From NCBI GenBank assembly GCA_028752905.1, contig JAQNBH010000003.1:31614722-31678721 (forward strand): 64,000 nt of DNA. The letters run 5' to 3'. Positions 39,881 to 55,361 of this stretch are shown in pieces (position 1 is the stretch's first letter; the number at the start of each line of letters is the position of its first letter). The DNA comes from Cladorhizidae sp. MBARI D1340-BT2. Taxonomy: Eukaryota; Porifera; Demospongiae; Poecilosclerida; Cladorhizidae. The notes under the pieces were generated by a model. That model had not been told where the DNA came from. It searched no databases and was given only the letters and a program-made list of their open reading frames with translations. Position numbers and translations under genes: made by a program.

Positions 39881-42800
39881 GGCAAGATGCTCCAGCCTTC
39901 ATCAGGAATAATGACTAGATGCTCTAGCCTTCATCAGGAATAATGACTAGATGCTCTAGCCTTCACCAGGAATAGATGCTCTAGCCTTCATCAGGAATAT
40001 TGACTAAATGCTCTAGCCTTCATCAGGAATAATGACTAGATGCTCTAGCCTTCATCAGGAATAATGACTAGATGCTCTAGCCTTCATCAGGAATAATGCC
40101 TAGATGCTCTAGTCTTCATCAGGAATAATTACTAGATGCTGTAGCCTTCATCAGGTATAATGACTAGATGCTCTAGCCTTCATCAGGAATAATGACTAGA
40201 TGCTCTAGCCTTTATCAGAAATAATGACTAGATGCTCAGGCCTTCATCAGGAATAATGACTAGATGCTCTAGCTTTCATCAGGAATAATGACTAGATGCT
40301 CTAGCCTTCATCAGGAATAATGACTAGATGTTCTAGCCTTTACCAGAAATAATGACTAGATGCTCTAGCCTTCATAAGGAATAATGACTAGCCTTCATCA
40401 GAAATAATGACTAGATGCTCAGGCCTTCATCAGAAATAATGACTAGATGCTCTAACCTTCATAAGGAATAATGACTAGATGCTCTAGTCTTCATCAGGAA
40501 TAATGACTAGATGCTCTAGCCTTCACCAGGAATAATGATTAAATGCTCTATATAGCCTTCACCAGCAATAATGATTAGATGGTCTAGCCTTCACCAGGAA
40601 TAATGACTAGATGCTCTAGCTTTCATCAGGAATAATGACTAGATGCTCTAGCCTTCATCAGGAATAATGACCTAGCCTTCATCAGGAATAATGACTAGAT
40701 CCTCTAGCCTTCATCAGGAATAATGACTAGATGCTCAGGTCTTCATCAGGAATAATGACTAGATGCTCTAGCCTTCATCAGTAATAACGACTAGATGCTC
40801 TAGTCTTCATCAGGAATAATGACTAGATGCCCTAGCCTTCATCAGGAATAATGACTAGTTGCTCTAGGAATAATGACTAGCCTTCATCAGAAATAATGAC
40901 TAGATGCTCAGGCCTTCATCAGAAATAATGACTAGATAATCTAGCCTTCATCAGGAATAATGACTAAATGCTCTAACCTTCATCAGGAATAATGACTAGA
41001 TGCTCTAGCCTTCACCAGGAATAATGACCAGATGCTCTATATAGCTTTTTCCAGGAATAATGACTAGATGGTCTAGCCTTCACCAGGAATAATGACTAGA
41101 TGCTCTAGCCTTCATCAAGAATAATGACTAGATGCTCTAGCCTTAATCAGGAATAATGACTAGATGCTCTAGCCTTCTTTAGGAATAATGACTAGCCTTC
41201 ATCAGAAATAATGACTAGATGCTCTAGTCTTCATCAGGAATAATGACTAGATGCTGTAGCCTTCATCAGGAATAATGACTAGATGCTCTAGCCTTTATCA
41301 GGAATAATGACTAGATGCTCTAGCCTTCATCAGTAATAATGACTAGATGCTCAGGCCTTTATCAGGAATAATGACTAGATGCTCTAGCCTTCATCAGGAA
41401 TAATGACTAGATGCTCTAGTCTTCATCAGGAATAATGACTAGATCCTCTAGCCTTCATCATGAATAATGACTAGATTCTCTAGCCTTCATCAGGAATAAT
41501 GACTATACTCTAGCCTTCATCAGGAATAATGACTAGGTGCTCTGTCCTTCATTACTAGATGCTCTACTTGATGCTCAGGCCTTCATCAGGAATAATGATT
41601 AGATGCTCTATCCTTCATCAGGAATAATGACTAGGTGCTCTGGTCTTCATTACTAGATGCTCTAGCCTTCATTAGAAATAATGACTAGATGCTCTAGAGT
41701 TATTCAGAAATAATGACTAGATGCTAGCTTTCATCAGGAATAATGAGTAGATGCTCTTGCCTTCATATGAATAATGACAAGGTGCTCTGGCCTTCTTTAC
41801 TAGATACTTTAGCCTTCATTAGAAATAATGACTAGATGCTCTAGCCTTTATCAGGAATAATGGCTAGATGCTCCAGCCTTCATCAGGAATAATGACTAGA
41901 TGCTGTAGCCTTCATCAGGAATAATGACTAGATGCTCTAGCCTTCGTCAGTAATAACGACTAGATGCTCTAGTCTTCATCAGGAATAATGACTAGATGCC
42001 CTAGCTTTCATCAGTAATAACGACTAGATGCTCTAGCCTTCATCAGGAATAATGACCTAGCCTTCATCAGGAATAATGACTGGATCCTTTAGCCTTCATC
42101 AGGAATAATGACTAGATGCTCAGGTCTTCATCAGGAATAATGACTAGATGCTCTACCCTTCATCAGTAATAACGACTAGATGCTCTAGTCTTCATCAGGA
42201 ATAATGACTAGATGCGCTAGCCTTCATCAGGAATAATGACTAGTTGCTCTACGAATAATGACTAGCCTTCATCAGAAATAATGACTAGATGCTCAGGCCT
42301 TCATCAGAAATAATGACTAGATACTCTAGCCTTCATCAGGAATAATGACTAAATGCTCTAACCTTCATCAGGAATAATGACTAGATGCTCTAACCTTCAC
42401 CAGGAATAATGACTAGATGCTCTATATAGCCTTTTCCAGGAATAATGACTAGATGGTCTAGCCTTCACCAGGAATAATGACTAGATGCTCTAGCCTTCAT
42501 CAGGAATAATGACTAGATGCTCTAGCCTTAATCAGGAATAATGACTAGATGCTCTAGCCTTCTTTAGGAATAATGACTAGCCTTCATCAGAAATAATGAC
42601 TAGATGCTCTAGTCTTCTTCAGGAATAATGACTAGATGCTCTAGCCTTCATCATGAATAATGACTAGATGCTCTAGCCTTGATCAGGAATAATGACTATG
42701 CTCTAGCCTTCATCAGGAATAATGACTAGGTGCTCTGGCCTTCATTACTAGATGCTCTACTGGATGCTCAGGCCTGCATCAGGAATAATGACTAGATGCT

Positions 42801-43281
42801 CTAGCCTTCATCAGGAATAATGACTAGATGCTCTAGTCTTCATCAGGAATAATGACTAGATGCTCTAGCCTTCATCATGAATAATGACTAGATGCTCTAG
42901 TCTTCATCAGGAATAATGACTATGCTCTAGCCCTCATCAGGAATAATGACTAGGTGCTCTGGCCTTCATTACTAGATGCTCTACTGGATGCTCAGGCTTG
43001 CATCAGGAATAATGACTAGATGCTCTAGCCTTCATCATGAATAATGATTAGATGCTCTATCCTTCATCAGGAATAATGACTAGGTGCTCTGGCCTTCATT
43101 ACTAGATGCTCTAGACTTCATCAGGAATAATGACTAGATGCTAGCTTTCATCAGGAATAATGACTAGATGCTCTAGCCTTCATAATGAATATAATGACAA
43201 GGTGCTCTGGCCTTCATTACTAGATGCTCTAGCCTTCATTAGAAATAGTGACTAGATGCTCTAGCCTTTATCAGGAATAAT
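39881..43281 (+). repeat. Higher-order repeat I, copy 2 (~3.40 kb)
   Basis: This copy follows copy 1 closely as far as about 42,540, then has a different right end without the 39-kb cassette. Instead it contains a 224-bp (seven-monomer) tandem duplication, annotated separately. It ends at a TGGCTAGATGCTCC monomer (43,281) that takes the place of the GGCAAG form. Confidence 0.85.
42612..43059 (+). repeat. 224-bp tandem duplication (seven monomers)
   Basis: The run containing TCATGAATAATG, GACTATGCTC, GGCCTTCATTACTAG and CTACTGGATGCTC occurs twice, with TCATGAA at 42,651 and 42,875 and CTACTGG at 42,757 and 42,981. The offset of 224 bp equals seven monomer lengths. Boundaries are approximate because the flanking monomers are near consensus. 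Confidence 0.82.
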
Positions 43282-44480
43282 GGCTAGATGCTCCAGCCTT
43301 CATCAGGAATAATGACTAGATGCTCTAGCCTTCATCAGGAATAATGACTAGATGCTCTAGCCTTCACCAGGAATAATGACTAGATGCTCTAGCCTTCATC
43401 AGGAATATTGACTAAATGCTCTAGCCTTCATCAGGAATAATGACTAGATGCTCTAGCCTTCATCAGGAATAATGACTAGATGCTCTAGCCTTCATCAGGA
43501 ATAATGCCTAGATGCTCTAGTCTTCATCAGGAATAATTACTAGATGCTGTAGCCTTCATCAGGAATAATGACTAGATGCTCTAGCCTTCATCAGGAATAA
43601 TGAATAGATGCTCTAGCCTTTATCAGAAATAATGACTAGATGCTCAGGCCTTCATCAGGAATAATGACTAGATGCTCTAGCCTTCATCAGGAATAATGAC
43701 TAGTTGCTCTAGCCTTCATCAGGAATAATGACTAGATGTTCTAGCCTTTACCAGAAATAATGACTAGATGCTCTAGCCTTCATAAGGAATAATGACTAGC
43801 CTTCATCAGAATTAATGACTAGATGCTCAGGCCTTCATCAGAAATAATGACTAGATGCTCTAACCTTCATCAGGAATAATGACTAGATGCTCTAGCCTTC
43901 ATCAGGAATAATGACTAGATGCTCTAGCCTTCACCAGGAATAATGATTAAATGCTCTATATAGCCTTCACCAGCAATAATAACTAGATGGTCTAGCCTTC
44001 ACCAGGAATAATGACTAGATGCTCTAGCCTTCATCAGGAATAATGACTAGATGCTCTAGCCTTCATCAGGAATAATGACCTAGCCTTCATCAGGAATAAT
44101 GACTAGATCCTCTAGCCTTCATCAGGAATAATGACTAGATGCTCAGGTCTTCATCAGGAATAATGACTAGATGCTCTAGCCTTCATCAGTAATAACGACT
44201 AGATGCTCTATTCTTCATCAGGAATAATGACTAGATACCCTAGCCTTCATCAGGTATAATGACTAGTTGCTCTAGGAATAATGACTAGCCTTCATCAGAA
44301 ATAATGACTAGATGCTCAGGCCTTCATCAGAAATAATGAATAGATACTCTAGCCTTCATCAGGAATAATGACTAAATGCTCTAACCTTCATCAGGAATAA
44401 TGACTAGATGCTCTAGCTTTCACCAGGAATAATGACTAGATGCTCTATATAGCCTTTTCCAGGAATAATGACTAGATGGT
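43282..44480 (+). repeat. Higher-order repeat I, partial copy 3
   Basis: This continues the HOR I order at offset about 3,408 from copy 2: ATTGACTAAA at 43,407, GTTCTAGCCTTTACC at 43,738, CAGCAATAATA at 43,971. It stops near 44,480, where the GGTC monomer is followed directly by a CAGTAATAATGAC monomer instead of the expected CACCAGG monomer. Confidence 0.82.
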
Positions 44481-47400
44481 CTAGCCTTCATCAGTAATAA
44501 TGACTAGATGCTCAGGCCTTTATCAGGAATAATGACTAGATGCTCTAGCCTTCATTAGAAATAATGACTAGATGCTCTAGAGTTCATCAGGAATAATGTC
44601 TAGATGCTAGCTTTCATCAGGAATAATGACTAGATGCTCTAGCCTTCATATGAATAATGACAATGTGCTCTTCCCTTCATTACTAGATACTCTAGCCTTC
44701 ATTAGAAATAATGACTAGATGCTCTAGCCTTTATCAGGAATAATGGCTAGATTCTCCAGCCTTCATCAGGAATAATGACTAGATGCTGTAGCCTTCATCA
44801 GGAATAATGACTAGATGCTCTAGCCTTCATCAGTAATAACGACTAGATGCTCTAGTCTTCATCAGGAATAATGACTAGATGCCCTAGCCTTCATCAGGAA
44901 TAATGACTAGATGCTCTAGCCTTCTTTAGGAATAATGACTAGCCTTCATCAGAAATAATGACTAGATGCTCTAGTCTTCATCAGGAATAATGACTAGATG
45001 CTGTAGCCTTCATCAGGAATAATGACTAGATGCTCTAGCCTTTATCAGGAATAATGACTAGATGCTCTAGCCTTCATCAGTAATAATGACTAGATGCTCA
45101 GGCCTTTATCAGGAATAATGACTAGATGCTCTAGCCTTCATCAGGAATAATGACTAGATGCTCTAGTCTTCATCAGGAATAATGTCTAGATGCTCTAGCC
45201 TTCATCTTGAATAATGACTAGATACTCTAGCCTTCATCAGGAATAATGACTATGCTCTACCCTTCATCAGGAATAATGACTAGGTGCTCTGGCCTTCATT
45301 ACTAGATGCTCTACTTGATGCTCAGGCCTTCATCAGGAATAATGACTAGATGCTCTAGCCTTCATCAGGAATAATGATTAGATGCTCTATCCTTCATCAG
45401 GAATAATGACTAGGTGCTCTGGCCTTCATTACTAGATGCTCTAGACTTCATCAGGAATAATGACTAGATGCTAGCTTTCATCAGGAATAATGACTAGATG
45501 CTCTAGCCTTCATAATGAATATAATGACAAGGTGCTCTGGCCTTCATTACTAGATGCTCTAGCCTTCATTAGAAATAATGACTAGATGCTCTAGCCTTTA
45601 TCAGGAATAATGACTAGATGCTCCAGCCTTCATCAGGAATAATGACTAGATGCTCTAGCCTTCATCAGGAATAATGACTAGATGCTCTAGTCTCTTCATC
45701 AGGAATAATGACTAGATGCTCTAGCCTTCATCATGAATAATGACTAGATGCTCTAGCCTTCATCAGGAATAATGACTAGATCCTCTAGCCTTCATCATGA
45801 ATAATGACTAGATGCTCTAGCCTTCATCAGGAATAATGACCATGCTCTAGCCTTCATCAGGAATAATGACTAGGTGCTTGGGCCTTCATTACTAGATGCT
45901 CTACTGGATGCTAAGGCCTTCATCAGGAATAATGATTAGATGCTCTATCCTTCATCAAGAATAATGACTAGGTGCTCTGGTCTTCATTACTAGATGCTCT
46001 AGCCTTCATTAGAAATAATGACTAGATGCTCTAGAGTTCATCAGGAATAATGACTAGATGCTAGCTTTCATCAGGAATAATGACTAGATACTCTAGCCTT
46101 CTTATGAATAATGACAAGGTGCTCTGGCCTTCATTACTTGATACTCTAGCCTTCATTAGAAATAATGACTAGAAGATCTAGCCTTTATCAGGAATAATGG
46201 CTAGATGCTCCAGCCTTCATCAGGAATAATGACTAGATGCTGTAGCCTTCATCAGGAATAATGACTAGATGCTCTAGCCTTCATCAGTAATAACGACTAG
46301 ATGCTCTAGTCTTCATCAGGAATAATGACTAGATGCCCTAGCCTTCATCAGGAATAATGACTAGGTGCTCTGGCCTTCATTACTAGATGCTCTAGACTTC
46401 ATCAGGAATAATGACTAGATGCTAGCTTTCATCAGGAATAATGACTAGATGCTCTAGCCTTCATAATGAATATAATGACAAGGTGCTCTGGCCTTCATTA
46501 CTAGATGCTCTAGCCTTCATTAGAAATAATGACTAGATGCTCTAGCCTTTATCAGGAATAATGGCTAGATGCTCCAGCCTTCATCAGGAATAATGACTAG
46601 ATGCTCTAGCCTTCATCAGGAATAATTACTAGATGCTCTAGTCTCTTCATCAGGAATAATGACTAGATGCTCTAGCCTTCATCATGAATAATGACTAGAT
46701 GCTCTAGCCTTCATCAGGAATAATGACCATGCTCTAGCCTTCATCAGGAATAATGACTAGGTGCTTGGGCCTTCATTACTAGATGCTCTATTGGATGCTC
46801 AGGCCTTCATCAGGAATAATGATTAGATGCTCTATCCTTCATCAAGAATAATGACTAGGTGCTCTGGTCTTCATTACTAGATGCTCTAGCCTTCATTAGA
46901 AATAATGACTAGATACTCTAGAGTTCATCAGGAATAATGACTAGATGCTAGCTTTCATCAGGAATAATGACTAGATACTCTAGCCTTCTTATGAATAATG
47001 ACAAGGTGCTCTGGCCTTCATTACTTGATACTCTAGCCTTCATTAGAAATAATGACTAGAAGCTCTAGCCTTTATCAGGAATAATGGCTAGATGCTCCAG
47101 CCTTCATCAGGAATAATGACTAGATGCTGTAGTCTTCATCAGGAATAATGACTAGATGCTCTAGCCTTCATCAGTAATAACGACTAGATGCTCTAGTCTT
47201 CATCAGGAATAATGACTAGATGCCCTAGCCTTCATCAGGAATAATGACTAGTTGCTCTATGAATAATGACTAGCCTTCATCAGAAATAATGACTAGATGC
47301 TCAGGCCTTCATCAGAAATAATGACTAGATACTCTAGCCTTCATCAGGAATAATGACTAAATGCTCTAACCTTCATCAGGAATAATGACTAAATGCTCTA

Positions 47401-50400
47401 GCCTTCACCAGGAATAATGACTACATGCTCTATATAGCCTTTACCAGGAATAATGACTAGATGGTCTAGCCTTCACCAGGAATAATGACTAGATGCTCTA
47501 GCCTTCATCAGGAATAATGACTAGATGCTCTAGCCTTAATCAGGAATAATGACTAGATGCTCTAGTCTTCATCAGGAATAATGACTAGATGCCCTAGCCT
47601 TCATCAGGTATAATGACTAGTTGCTCTAGGAATAATGACTAGCCTTCATCAGAAATAATGACTAGATGCTCAGGCCTTCATCAGAAATAATGAATAGATA
47701 CTCTAGCCTTCATCAGGAATAATGACTAAATGCTCTAACCTTCATCAGGAATAATGACTAGATGCTCTAGCTTTCACCAGGAATAATCACTAGATGCTCT
47801 ATATAGCCTTTTCCAGGAATAATGACTAGATGGTCTAGCCTTCACCAGGAATAATGACTAGATGCTCTAGCCTTCATCAGGAATAATGACTAGATGCTCT
47901 AGCCTTAATCAGGAATAATGACTAGATGCTCTAGCCTTCTTTAGGAATAATGACTAGCCTTCATCAGAAATAATGACTAGATGCTCTAGTCTTCATCAGG
48001 AATAATGACTAGATGCTGTAGCCTTCATCAGGAATAATGACTAGATGCTCTAGCCTTTATCAGGAATAATGACTAGATGCTCTAGCCTTCATCAGTAATA
48101 ATGACTAGATGCTCAGGCCTTTATCAGGAATAATGACTAGATGCTCTAGCCTTCATCAGGAATAATGACTAGATGCTCTAGTCTTCATCAGGAATAATGA
48201 CTAGATCCTCTAGCCTTCATCATGAATAATGACTAGATGCTCTTGCCTTCATCAGGAATAATGACTATGCTCTAGCCTTCATCAGGAATAATGACTAGGT
48301 GCTCTGGCCTTCATTACTAGATGCTCTACTGGATGCTCAGGCCTTCATCAGGAATAATGATTAGATGCTCTATCCTTCATCAGGAATAATGACTAGGTGC
48401 TCTGTTCTTCATTACTAGATGCTCTAGCCTTCATTAGAAATAATGACTAGATGCTCTAGAGTTCATCAGGAATAATGTCTAGATGCTAGCTTTCATCAGG
48501 AATAATGACTAGATGCTCTAGCCTTCATATGAATAATGACAATGTGCTCTTGCCTTCATTACTAGATACTCTAGCCTTCATTAGAAATAATGACTAGATG
48601 CTCTAGCCTTTATCAGGAATAATGGCTAGATGCTCCAGCCTTCAGGAATAATGACTAGATGCTGTAGCCTTCATCAGGAATAATGACTAGATGCTCTAGC
48701 CTTCATCAGTAATAACGACTAGATGCTCTAGTCTTCATCAGGAATAATGACTAGATGCCCTAGCCTTCATCAGGAATAATGACTAGATGCTCTAGCCTTC
48801 TTTAGGATTAATGACTAGCCTTCATCAGAAATAATGACTAGATGCTCTAGTCTTCATCAGGAATAATGACTAGATGCTGTAGCCTTCATCAGGAATAATG
48901 ACTAGATGCTCTAGCCTTTATCAGGAATAATGACTAGATGCTCTAGCCTTCATCAGTAATAATGACTAGATGCTCAGGCCTTTATCAGGAATAATGACTA
49001 GATGCTCTAGCCTTCATCAGGAATAATGATTAGATGCTCTATCCTTCATCAGGAATAATGACTAGGTGCTCTGGCCTTCATTACTAGATGCTCTAGACAT
49101 CATCAGGAATAATGACTAGATGCTAGCTTTCATCAGGAATAATGACTAGATGCTCTAGCCTTCATCAGGAATAATGACTAGATGCTCTAGTCTCTTCATC
49201 AGGAATAATGACTAGATGCTCTAGCCTTCATCATGAATAATGACTAGATGCTCTAGCCTTCATCAGGAATAATGACTAGATCCTCTAGCCTTCATCATGA
49301 ATAATGACTAGATGCTCTAGCCTTCATCAGGAATAATGACCATGCTCAAGCCTTCATCAGGAATAATGACTAGGTGCTTGGGCCTTCATTACTAGATGCT
49401 CTACTGGATGCTCAGGCCTTCATCAGGAATAATGATTAGATGCTCTATCCTTCATCAAGAATAATGACTAGGTGCTCTGGTCTTCATTACTAGATGCTCT
49501 AGCCTTCATTAGAAGTAATGACTAGATGCTCTAGAGTTCATCAGGAATAATGACTAGATGCTAGCTTTCATCAGGAATAATGACTAGATACTCTAGCCTT
49601 CTTATGAATAATTACAAGGTGCTCTGGCCTTCATTACTTGATACTCTGGCCTTCATTAGAAATAATGACTAGATGCTCTAGCCTTTATCAGGAATAATGG
49701 CTAGATGCTCCAGCCTTCATCAGGAATAATGACTAGATGCTGTAGCCTTCATCAGGAATAATGACTAGATGCTCTAGCCTTCATCAGTAATAACGACTAG
49801 ATGCTCTAGTCTTCATCAGGAATAATGACTAGATGCCCTAGCCTTCATCAGGAATAATGACTAGATGCTCTGGCCTTCATTACTAGATGCTCTAGACTTC
49901 ATCAGAAATAATGACTAGATGCTAGCTTTCATCAGGAATAATGACTAGATGCTCTAGCCTTCATAATGAATATAATGACAAGGTGCTCTGGCCTTCATTA
50001 CTAGATGCTCTAGCCTTCATTAGAAATAATGACTAGATGCTCTAGCCTTTATCAGGAATAATGGCTAGATGCTCCAGCCTTCATCAGGAATAATGACTAG
50101 ATGCTCTAGCCTTCATCAGGAATAATGACTAGATGCTCTAGTCTCTTCATCAGGAATAATGACTAGATGCTCTAGCCTTCATCATGAATAATGACTAGAT
50201 GCTCTAGCCTTCATCAGGAATAATGACTAGATCCTCTAGCCTTCATCATGAATAATGACTAGATGCTCTAGCCTTCATCAGGAATAATGACCATGCTCTA
50301 GTCTTCATCAGGAATAATGACTAGGTGCTTGGGCCTTCATTACTAGATGCTCTACTGGATGCTCAGGCCTTCATCAGGAATAATGATTAGATGCTCTATC

Positions 50401-53045
50401 CTTCATCAAGAATAATGACTAGGTGCTCTGGTCTTCATTACTAGATGCTCTAGCCTTCATTAGAAATAATGACTAGATGCTCTAGAGTTCATCAGGAATA
50501 ATGACTAGATGCTAGCTTTCATCAGGAATAATGACTAGATACTCTAGCCTTCTTATGAATAATGACAAGGTGCTCTGGCCTTCATTACTTGATACTCTAG
50601 CCTTCATTAGAAATAATGACTAGAAGCTCTAGCCTTTATCAGGAATAATGGCTAGATGCTCCAGCCTTCATCAGGAATAATGACTAGATGCTGTAGCCTT
50701 CATCAGGAATAATGACTAGATGCTCTAGCCTTCATCAGTAATAACGACTAGATGCTCTAGTCTTCATCAGGAATAATGACTAGATGCCCTAGCCTTCATC
50801 AGGAATAATGACTTGTTGCTCTATGAATAATGACTAGCCTTCATCAGAAATAATGACTAGATGCTCAGGCCTTCATCAGAAATAATGACTAGATACTCTA
50901 GCCTTCATCAGGAATAATGACTAAATGCTCTAACCTTCATCAGGAATAATGACTAAATGCTCTAGCCTTCACCAGGAATAATGACTACATGCTCTATATA
51001 GCCTTTACCAGGAATAATGACTAGATGGTCTAGCCTTCACCAGGAATAATGACTAGATGCTCTAGCCTTCATCAGGAATAATGACTAGATGCTCTAGCCT
51101 TAATCAGGAATAATGACTAGATGCTCTAGCCTTCTTTAGGAATAATGACTAGCCTTCATCAGAAATAATGACTAGATGCTCTAGTCTTCATCAGGAATAA
51201 TGACTACATGCTGTAGCCTTCATCAGGAATAATGACTAGATGCTCTAGCCTTTATCAGCAATATTGACTAGATGCTCTAGCCTTCATCAGTAATAATGAC
51301 TAGATGCTCAGGCCTTTATCAGGAATAATTACTAGATGCTCTAGCCTTCATCAGGAATAATGACTAGATGCTCTAGTCTTCATCAGGAATAATGACTAGA
51401 TGCTCTAGCCTTCATCAGGAATAATGACTATGCTCTAGCCTTCATCAGGAATAATGACTAGGTGCTCTGGCCTTCATTACTAGATGCTCTACTGGATGCT
51501 CAGGCCTTCATCAGGAATAATGATTAGATGCTCTATCCTTCATCAGGAATAATGACTAGGTGCTCTGGTATTCATTACTAGATGCTCTAGCCTTCATTAG
51601 AAATAATGACTAGATGCTCTAGACTTCATCAGGAATAATGACTAGATGCTAGCTTTCATCAGGAATAATGACTAGATGCTCTAGCCTTCATATGAATAAT
51701 GACAAGGTGCTCTGGCATTCATTACTAGATGCTCTAGCCTTCATTAGAAATAATGACTAGATGCTCTAGCCTTTATCAGGAATAATGGCTAGATGCTCCA
51801 GCCTTCATCAGGAATAATGACTAGATGCTCTAGCCGTCATCAGGAATAATGACTAGATGCTCTAGCCTTCATCAGTAATAACGACTAGATGATCTAGTCT
51901 TCATCAGGAATAATGACTAGATGCCCTAGCCTTCATCAGGAATAATGACTAGATGCTCTAGCCTTCTTTAGGAATAATGACTAGCCTTCATCAGAAATAA
52001 TGACTAGATGCTCTAGTCTTCATCAGGAATAATGACTAGATGCTGTAGCCTTCATCAGGAATAATGACTAGATGCTCTAGCCTTTATCAGGAATAATGAC
52101 TAGATGCTCTAGCCTTCATCAGTAATAATGACTAGATGCTCAGGCCTTTATCAGGAATAATGACTATATGCTCTAGCCTTCATCAGGAATAATGACTAGA
52201 TGCTCTAGTCTTCATCAGGAATAATGACTAGATGCTCTAGCCTTCATGATGAATAATGACTAGATGTTCTAGCCTTCATCAGGAATAATGACTATGCTCT
52301 AGCCGTCATCAGGAATAATGAATAGGTGCTCTGTCCTTCAATACTAGATGCTCTACTGGATGCTCAGGCCTGCATCAGGAATAATGACTAGATGCTCTAG
52401 CCTTCATCATGAATATTGATTAGATGCTCTATCCTTCATCAGGAATAATGACTAGGTGCTCTGGCCTTCATTACTAGATGCTCTAGACTTCATCAGGAAT
52501 AATGACTAGATGCTAGCTTTCATCAGGAATAATGACTAGATGCTCTAGCCTTCATAATGAATATAATGACAAAGTGCTCTGGCTTTCATTACTAGATACT
52601 CTAGCCTTCATTAGAAATAATGACTAGATGCTCTAGCCTTTATCAGGAATAATGGCTAGATTCTCCAGCCTTCATCAGGAATAATGACTAGATGCTCTAG
52701 CCTTCATCAGGAATAATGACTAGATGCTCTAGCCTTCACCAGGAATAATGACTAGATGCTCTAGCCTTCATCAGGAATATTGACTAAATGCTCTAGCCTT
52801 CATCAGGATTAATGACTAGATGCTCTAGCCTTCATCAGGAATAATGACTAGATGCTCTAGCCTTTATCAGGAATAATGCCTAGATGCTCTAGTCTTCATC
52901 AGGAATAATGACTAGATGCTGTAGCCTTCATCAGGAATAATGACTAGATGCTCTAGCCTTCATCAGGAATAATGACTAGATGCTCTAGCCTTTATCAGAA
53001 ATAATGACTAGATGCTCAGGCCTTCATCAGGAATAATGAATAGAT
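44481..53045 (+). repeat. Composite block J: 3.2-3.9 kb repeats with 951-bp sub-repeats
   Basis: Markers of the left half recur at stepwise offsets: 3,879 (GTCTAGATGCTAG 44,598/48,477), 3,876 (CTGTAG 44,786/48,662), 3,652 (GATTAG 45,376/49,028), 3,500 (TCTCTTC 45,691/49,191 and 46,642/50,142) and 3,564 (GTTGCTCTATG 47,251/50,815). Within each half the 34-bp TCTCTTC monomer repeats 951 bp apart. About 47,550-47,840 is instead a copy of 44,200-44,480 (CAGGTATAATG at 44,251 and 47,605). From 52,680 to 53,045 the order returns to that of HOR I. The region is a mosaic assembled by several overlapping duplications. Confidence 0.78.
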
Positions 53046-55361
53046 GTTCTAGCCTTTACCAGAAATAATGACTAGATGCTCTAGCCTTCATAAGGAATAA
53101 TGACTAGCCTTCATCAGAAATAATGACTAGATGCTCAGGCCTTCATCAGAAATAATGACTAGATGCTCTAACCTTCATCAGGAATAATGACTAGATGCTC
53201 TAGCCTTCATCCGGAATAATAACTAGATGCTCTAGCCTTAATCAGGAATAATGATTAAATGCTCTATATAGCCTTCACCAGCAATAATGACTAGATGGTC
53301 TAGCCTTCACCAGGAATAATGACTAGATGCTCTAGCCTTCATCAGGAATAATTACTAGATGCTCTAGCCTTCATCAGGAATAATGACCTAGCCTTCATCA
53401 GGAATAATAACTAGATCCTCTAGCCTTCATCAGGAATAATAACTAGATGCTCAAGTCTTCATCAGGAATAATGACTAGATGCTCTAGCCTTTATCAGTAA
53501 TAACGACTAGATGCTCTAGTCTTCATCAGGAATAATGACTAGATGCCCTAGCCTTCATCAGGAATAATGACTAGTTGCTCTAGGAATAATGACTAGCCTT
53601 CATCAGAAATAATGACTAGATGCTCAGGCCTTCATCAGAAATAATGACTAGATACTCTAGCCTTCATCAGGAATAATGACTAAATGCTCTAACCTTCATC
53701 AGGAATAATGACTAGATGCTCTAGCCTTCACCAGGAATAATGACTAGATGCTCGATATAGCCTTTTCCAGGAATAATGACTAGATGGTCTAGCCTTCACC
53801 AGGAATAATGACTAGATGCTCTAGCCTTCATCAGGAATAATGACTAGATGCTCTAGCCTTAATCAGGAATAATGACTAGATGCTCTAGCCTTCTTTAGGA
53901 ATAATGACTAGCCTTCATCAGAAATAATGACTAGATGCTGACTAGATGCTCTAGCCTTAATCAGTAATAATGACTAGATGCTCAGGCCTTTATCAGGAAT
54001 AATGACTAGATGCTCTAGCCTTCATCAGGAATAATGACTAGATGCTCTAGTCTTCATCAGGAATAATGACTAGATCCTCTAGCCTTCATCATGAATAATG
54101 ACTAGATGCTCTAGCTTCATCAGGAATATTGACTATGCTCTAGCCTTCATCAGTAATAATGACTAGGTGCTCTGGCCTTCATTACTAGATGCTCTACTGG
54201 ATGCTCAGGCCTTCATCAGGAATAATGATTAGATGCTCTATCCTTCGTCAGGAATAATGACTAGGTGCTCTGGTCTTCATTACTAGATGCTCTAGCCTAG
54301 AAATAATGACTAGATGCTCTAGAGTTCATCAGGAATAATGACTAGATGCTATCTTTCATCAGGAATAATGACTAGATGCTCTAGCCTTCATATGAATAAT
54401 GACAAGGTGCTCTGGCCTTCATTAGTAGATGTTCTAGCCTTCATTAGAAATAATGACTAGATGCTCTAGCCTTTATCAGGAATAATGGCTAGATGCTCCA
54501 GCCTTCATCAGGAATAATGACTAGATGCTCTAGCCTTCATCAGGAATAATGACTAGATGCTCTAGCCTTCATCAGTAATAACGACTAGATGCTCTAGTCT
54601 TCATCAGGAATAATGACTAGATGCCCTAGCCTTCATCAGGAATAATGACTAGATGCTCTAGCCTTCTTTAGGAATAATGACTAGCCTTCATCAGAAATAA
54701 TGACTAGATGTTCTAGTCTTCATCAGGAATAATGACTAGATGCTGTAGCCTTCATCAGGAATAATGACTAGATGCTCTAGCCTTTATCAGGAATAATGAC
54801 TAGATGCTCTAGCCTTCATCAGTAATAATGACTAGATGCTCAGGCCTTTATCAGGAATAATGACTAGATGCTCTAGCCTTCATCATGAATATTGATTAGA
54901 TGCTCTATCCTTCATCAGGAATAATGACTAGGTGCTCTAGCCTTCATTACTAGATGCTCTAGACTTCATCAGGAATAATGACTAGATGCTAGCTTTCATC
55001 AGGAATAATGACTAGATGCTCTAGCCTTCATAATGAATATAATGACAAAGTGCTCTGGCTTTCATTACTAGATACTCTAGCCTTCATTAGAAATAATGAC
55101 TAGATGCTCTAGCCTTTATCAGGAATAATGACTAGATGCTCCAGCCTTCATCAGGAATAATGACTAGAAGCTCTAGCCTTCATCAGGAATAATGACTAGA
55201 TGCTCTAGCCTTCACCAGGAATAATGACTAGATGCTCTAGCCTTCATCAGGAATATTGACTAAATGCTCTAGCCTTCATCAGGATTAATGACTAGATGCT
55301 CTAGCCTTTATCAGAAATAATGACTAGATGCTCAGGCCTTCATCAGGAATAATGACTAGAT
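53046..55361 (+). repeat. Higher-order repeat K, copy 1 (2,316 bp)
   Basis: The copies of K are phased here on the monomer GTTCTAGCCTTTACC, which lies at 53,046, 55,362, 58,028, 60,758 and 63,488. Other markers keep the same spacing: CATCCGG, with its CCGG at 53,211, 55,527, 58,193 and 60,923, and the ATGCTGACTAGATG fusion at 53,935, 56,251, 58,917 and 61,647. The fusion lacks several monomers that are present in block J and is diagnostic for K. Copy 1 lacks about 350 bp (11 monomers) relative to copy 2. Confidence 0.92.
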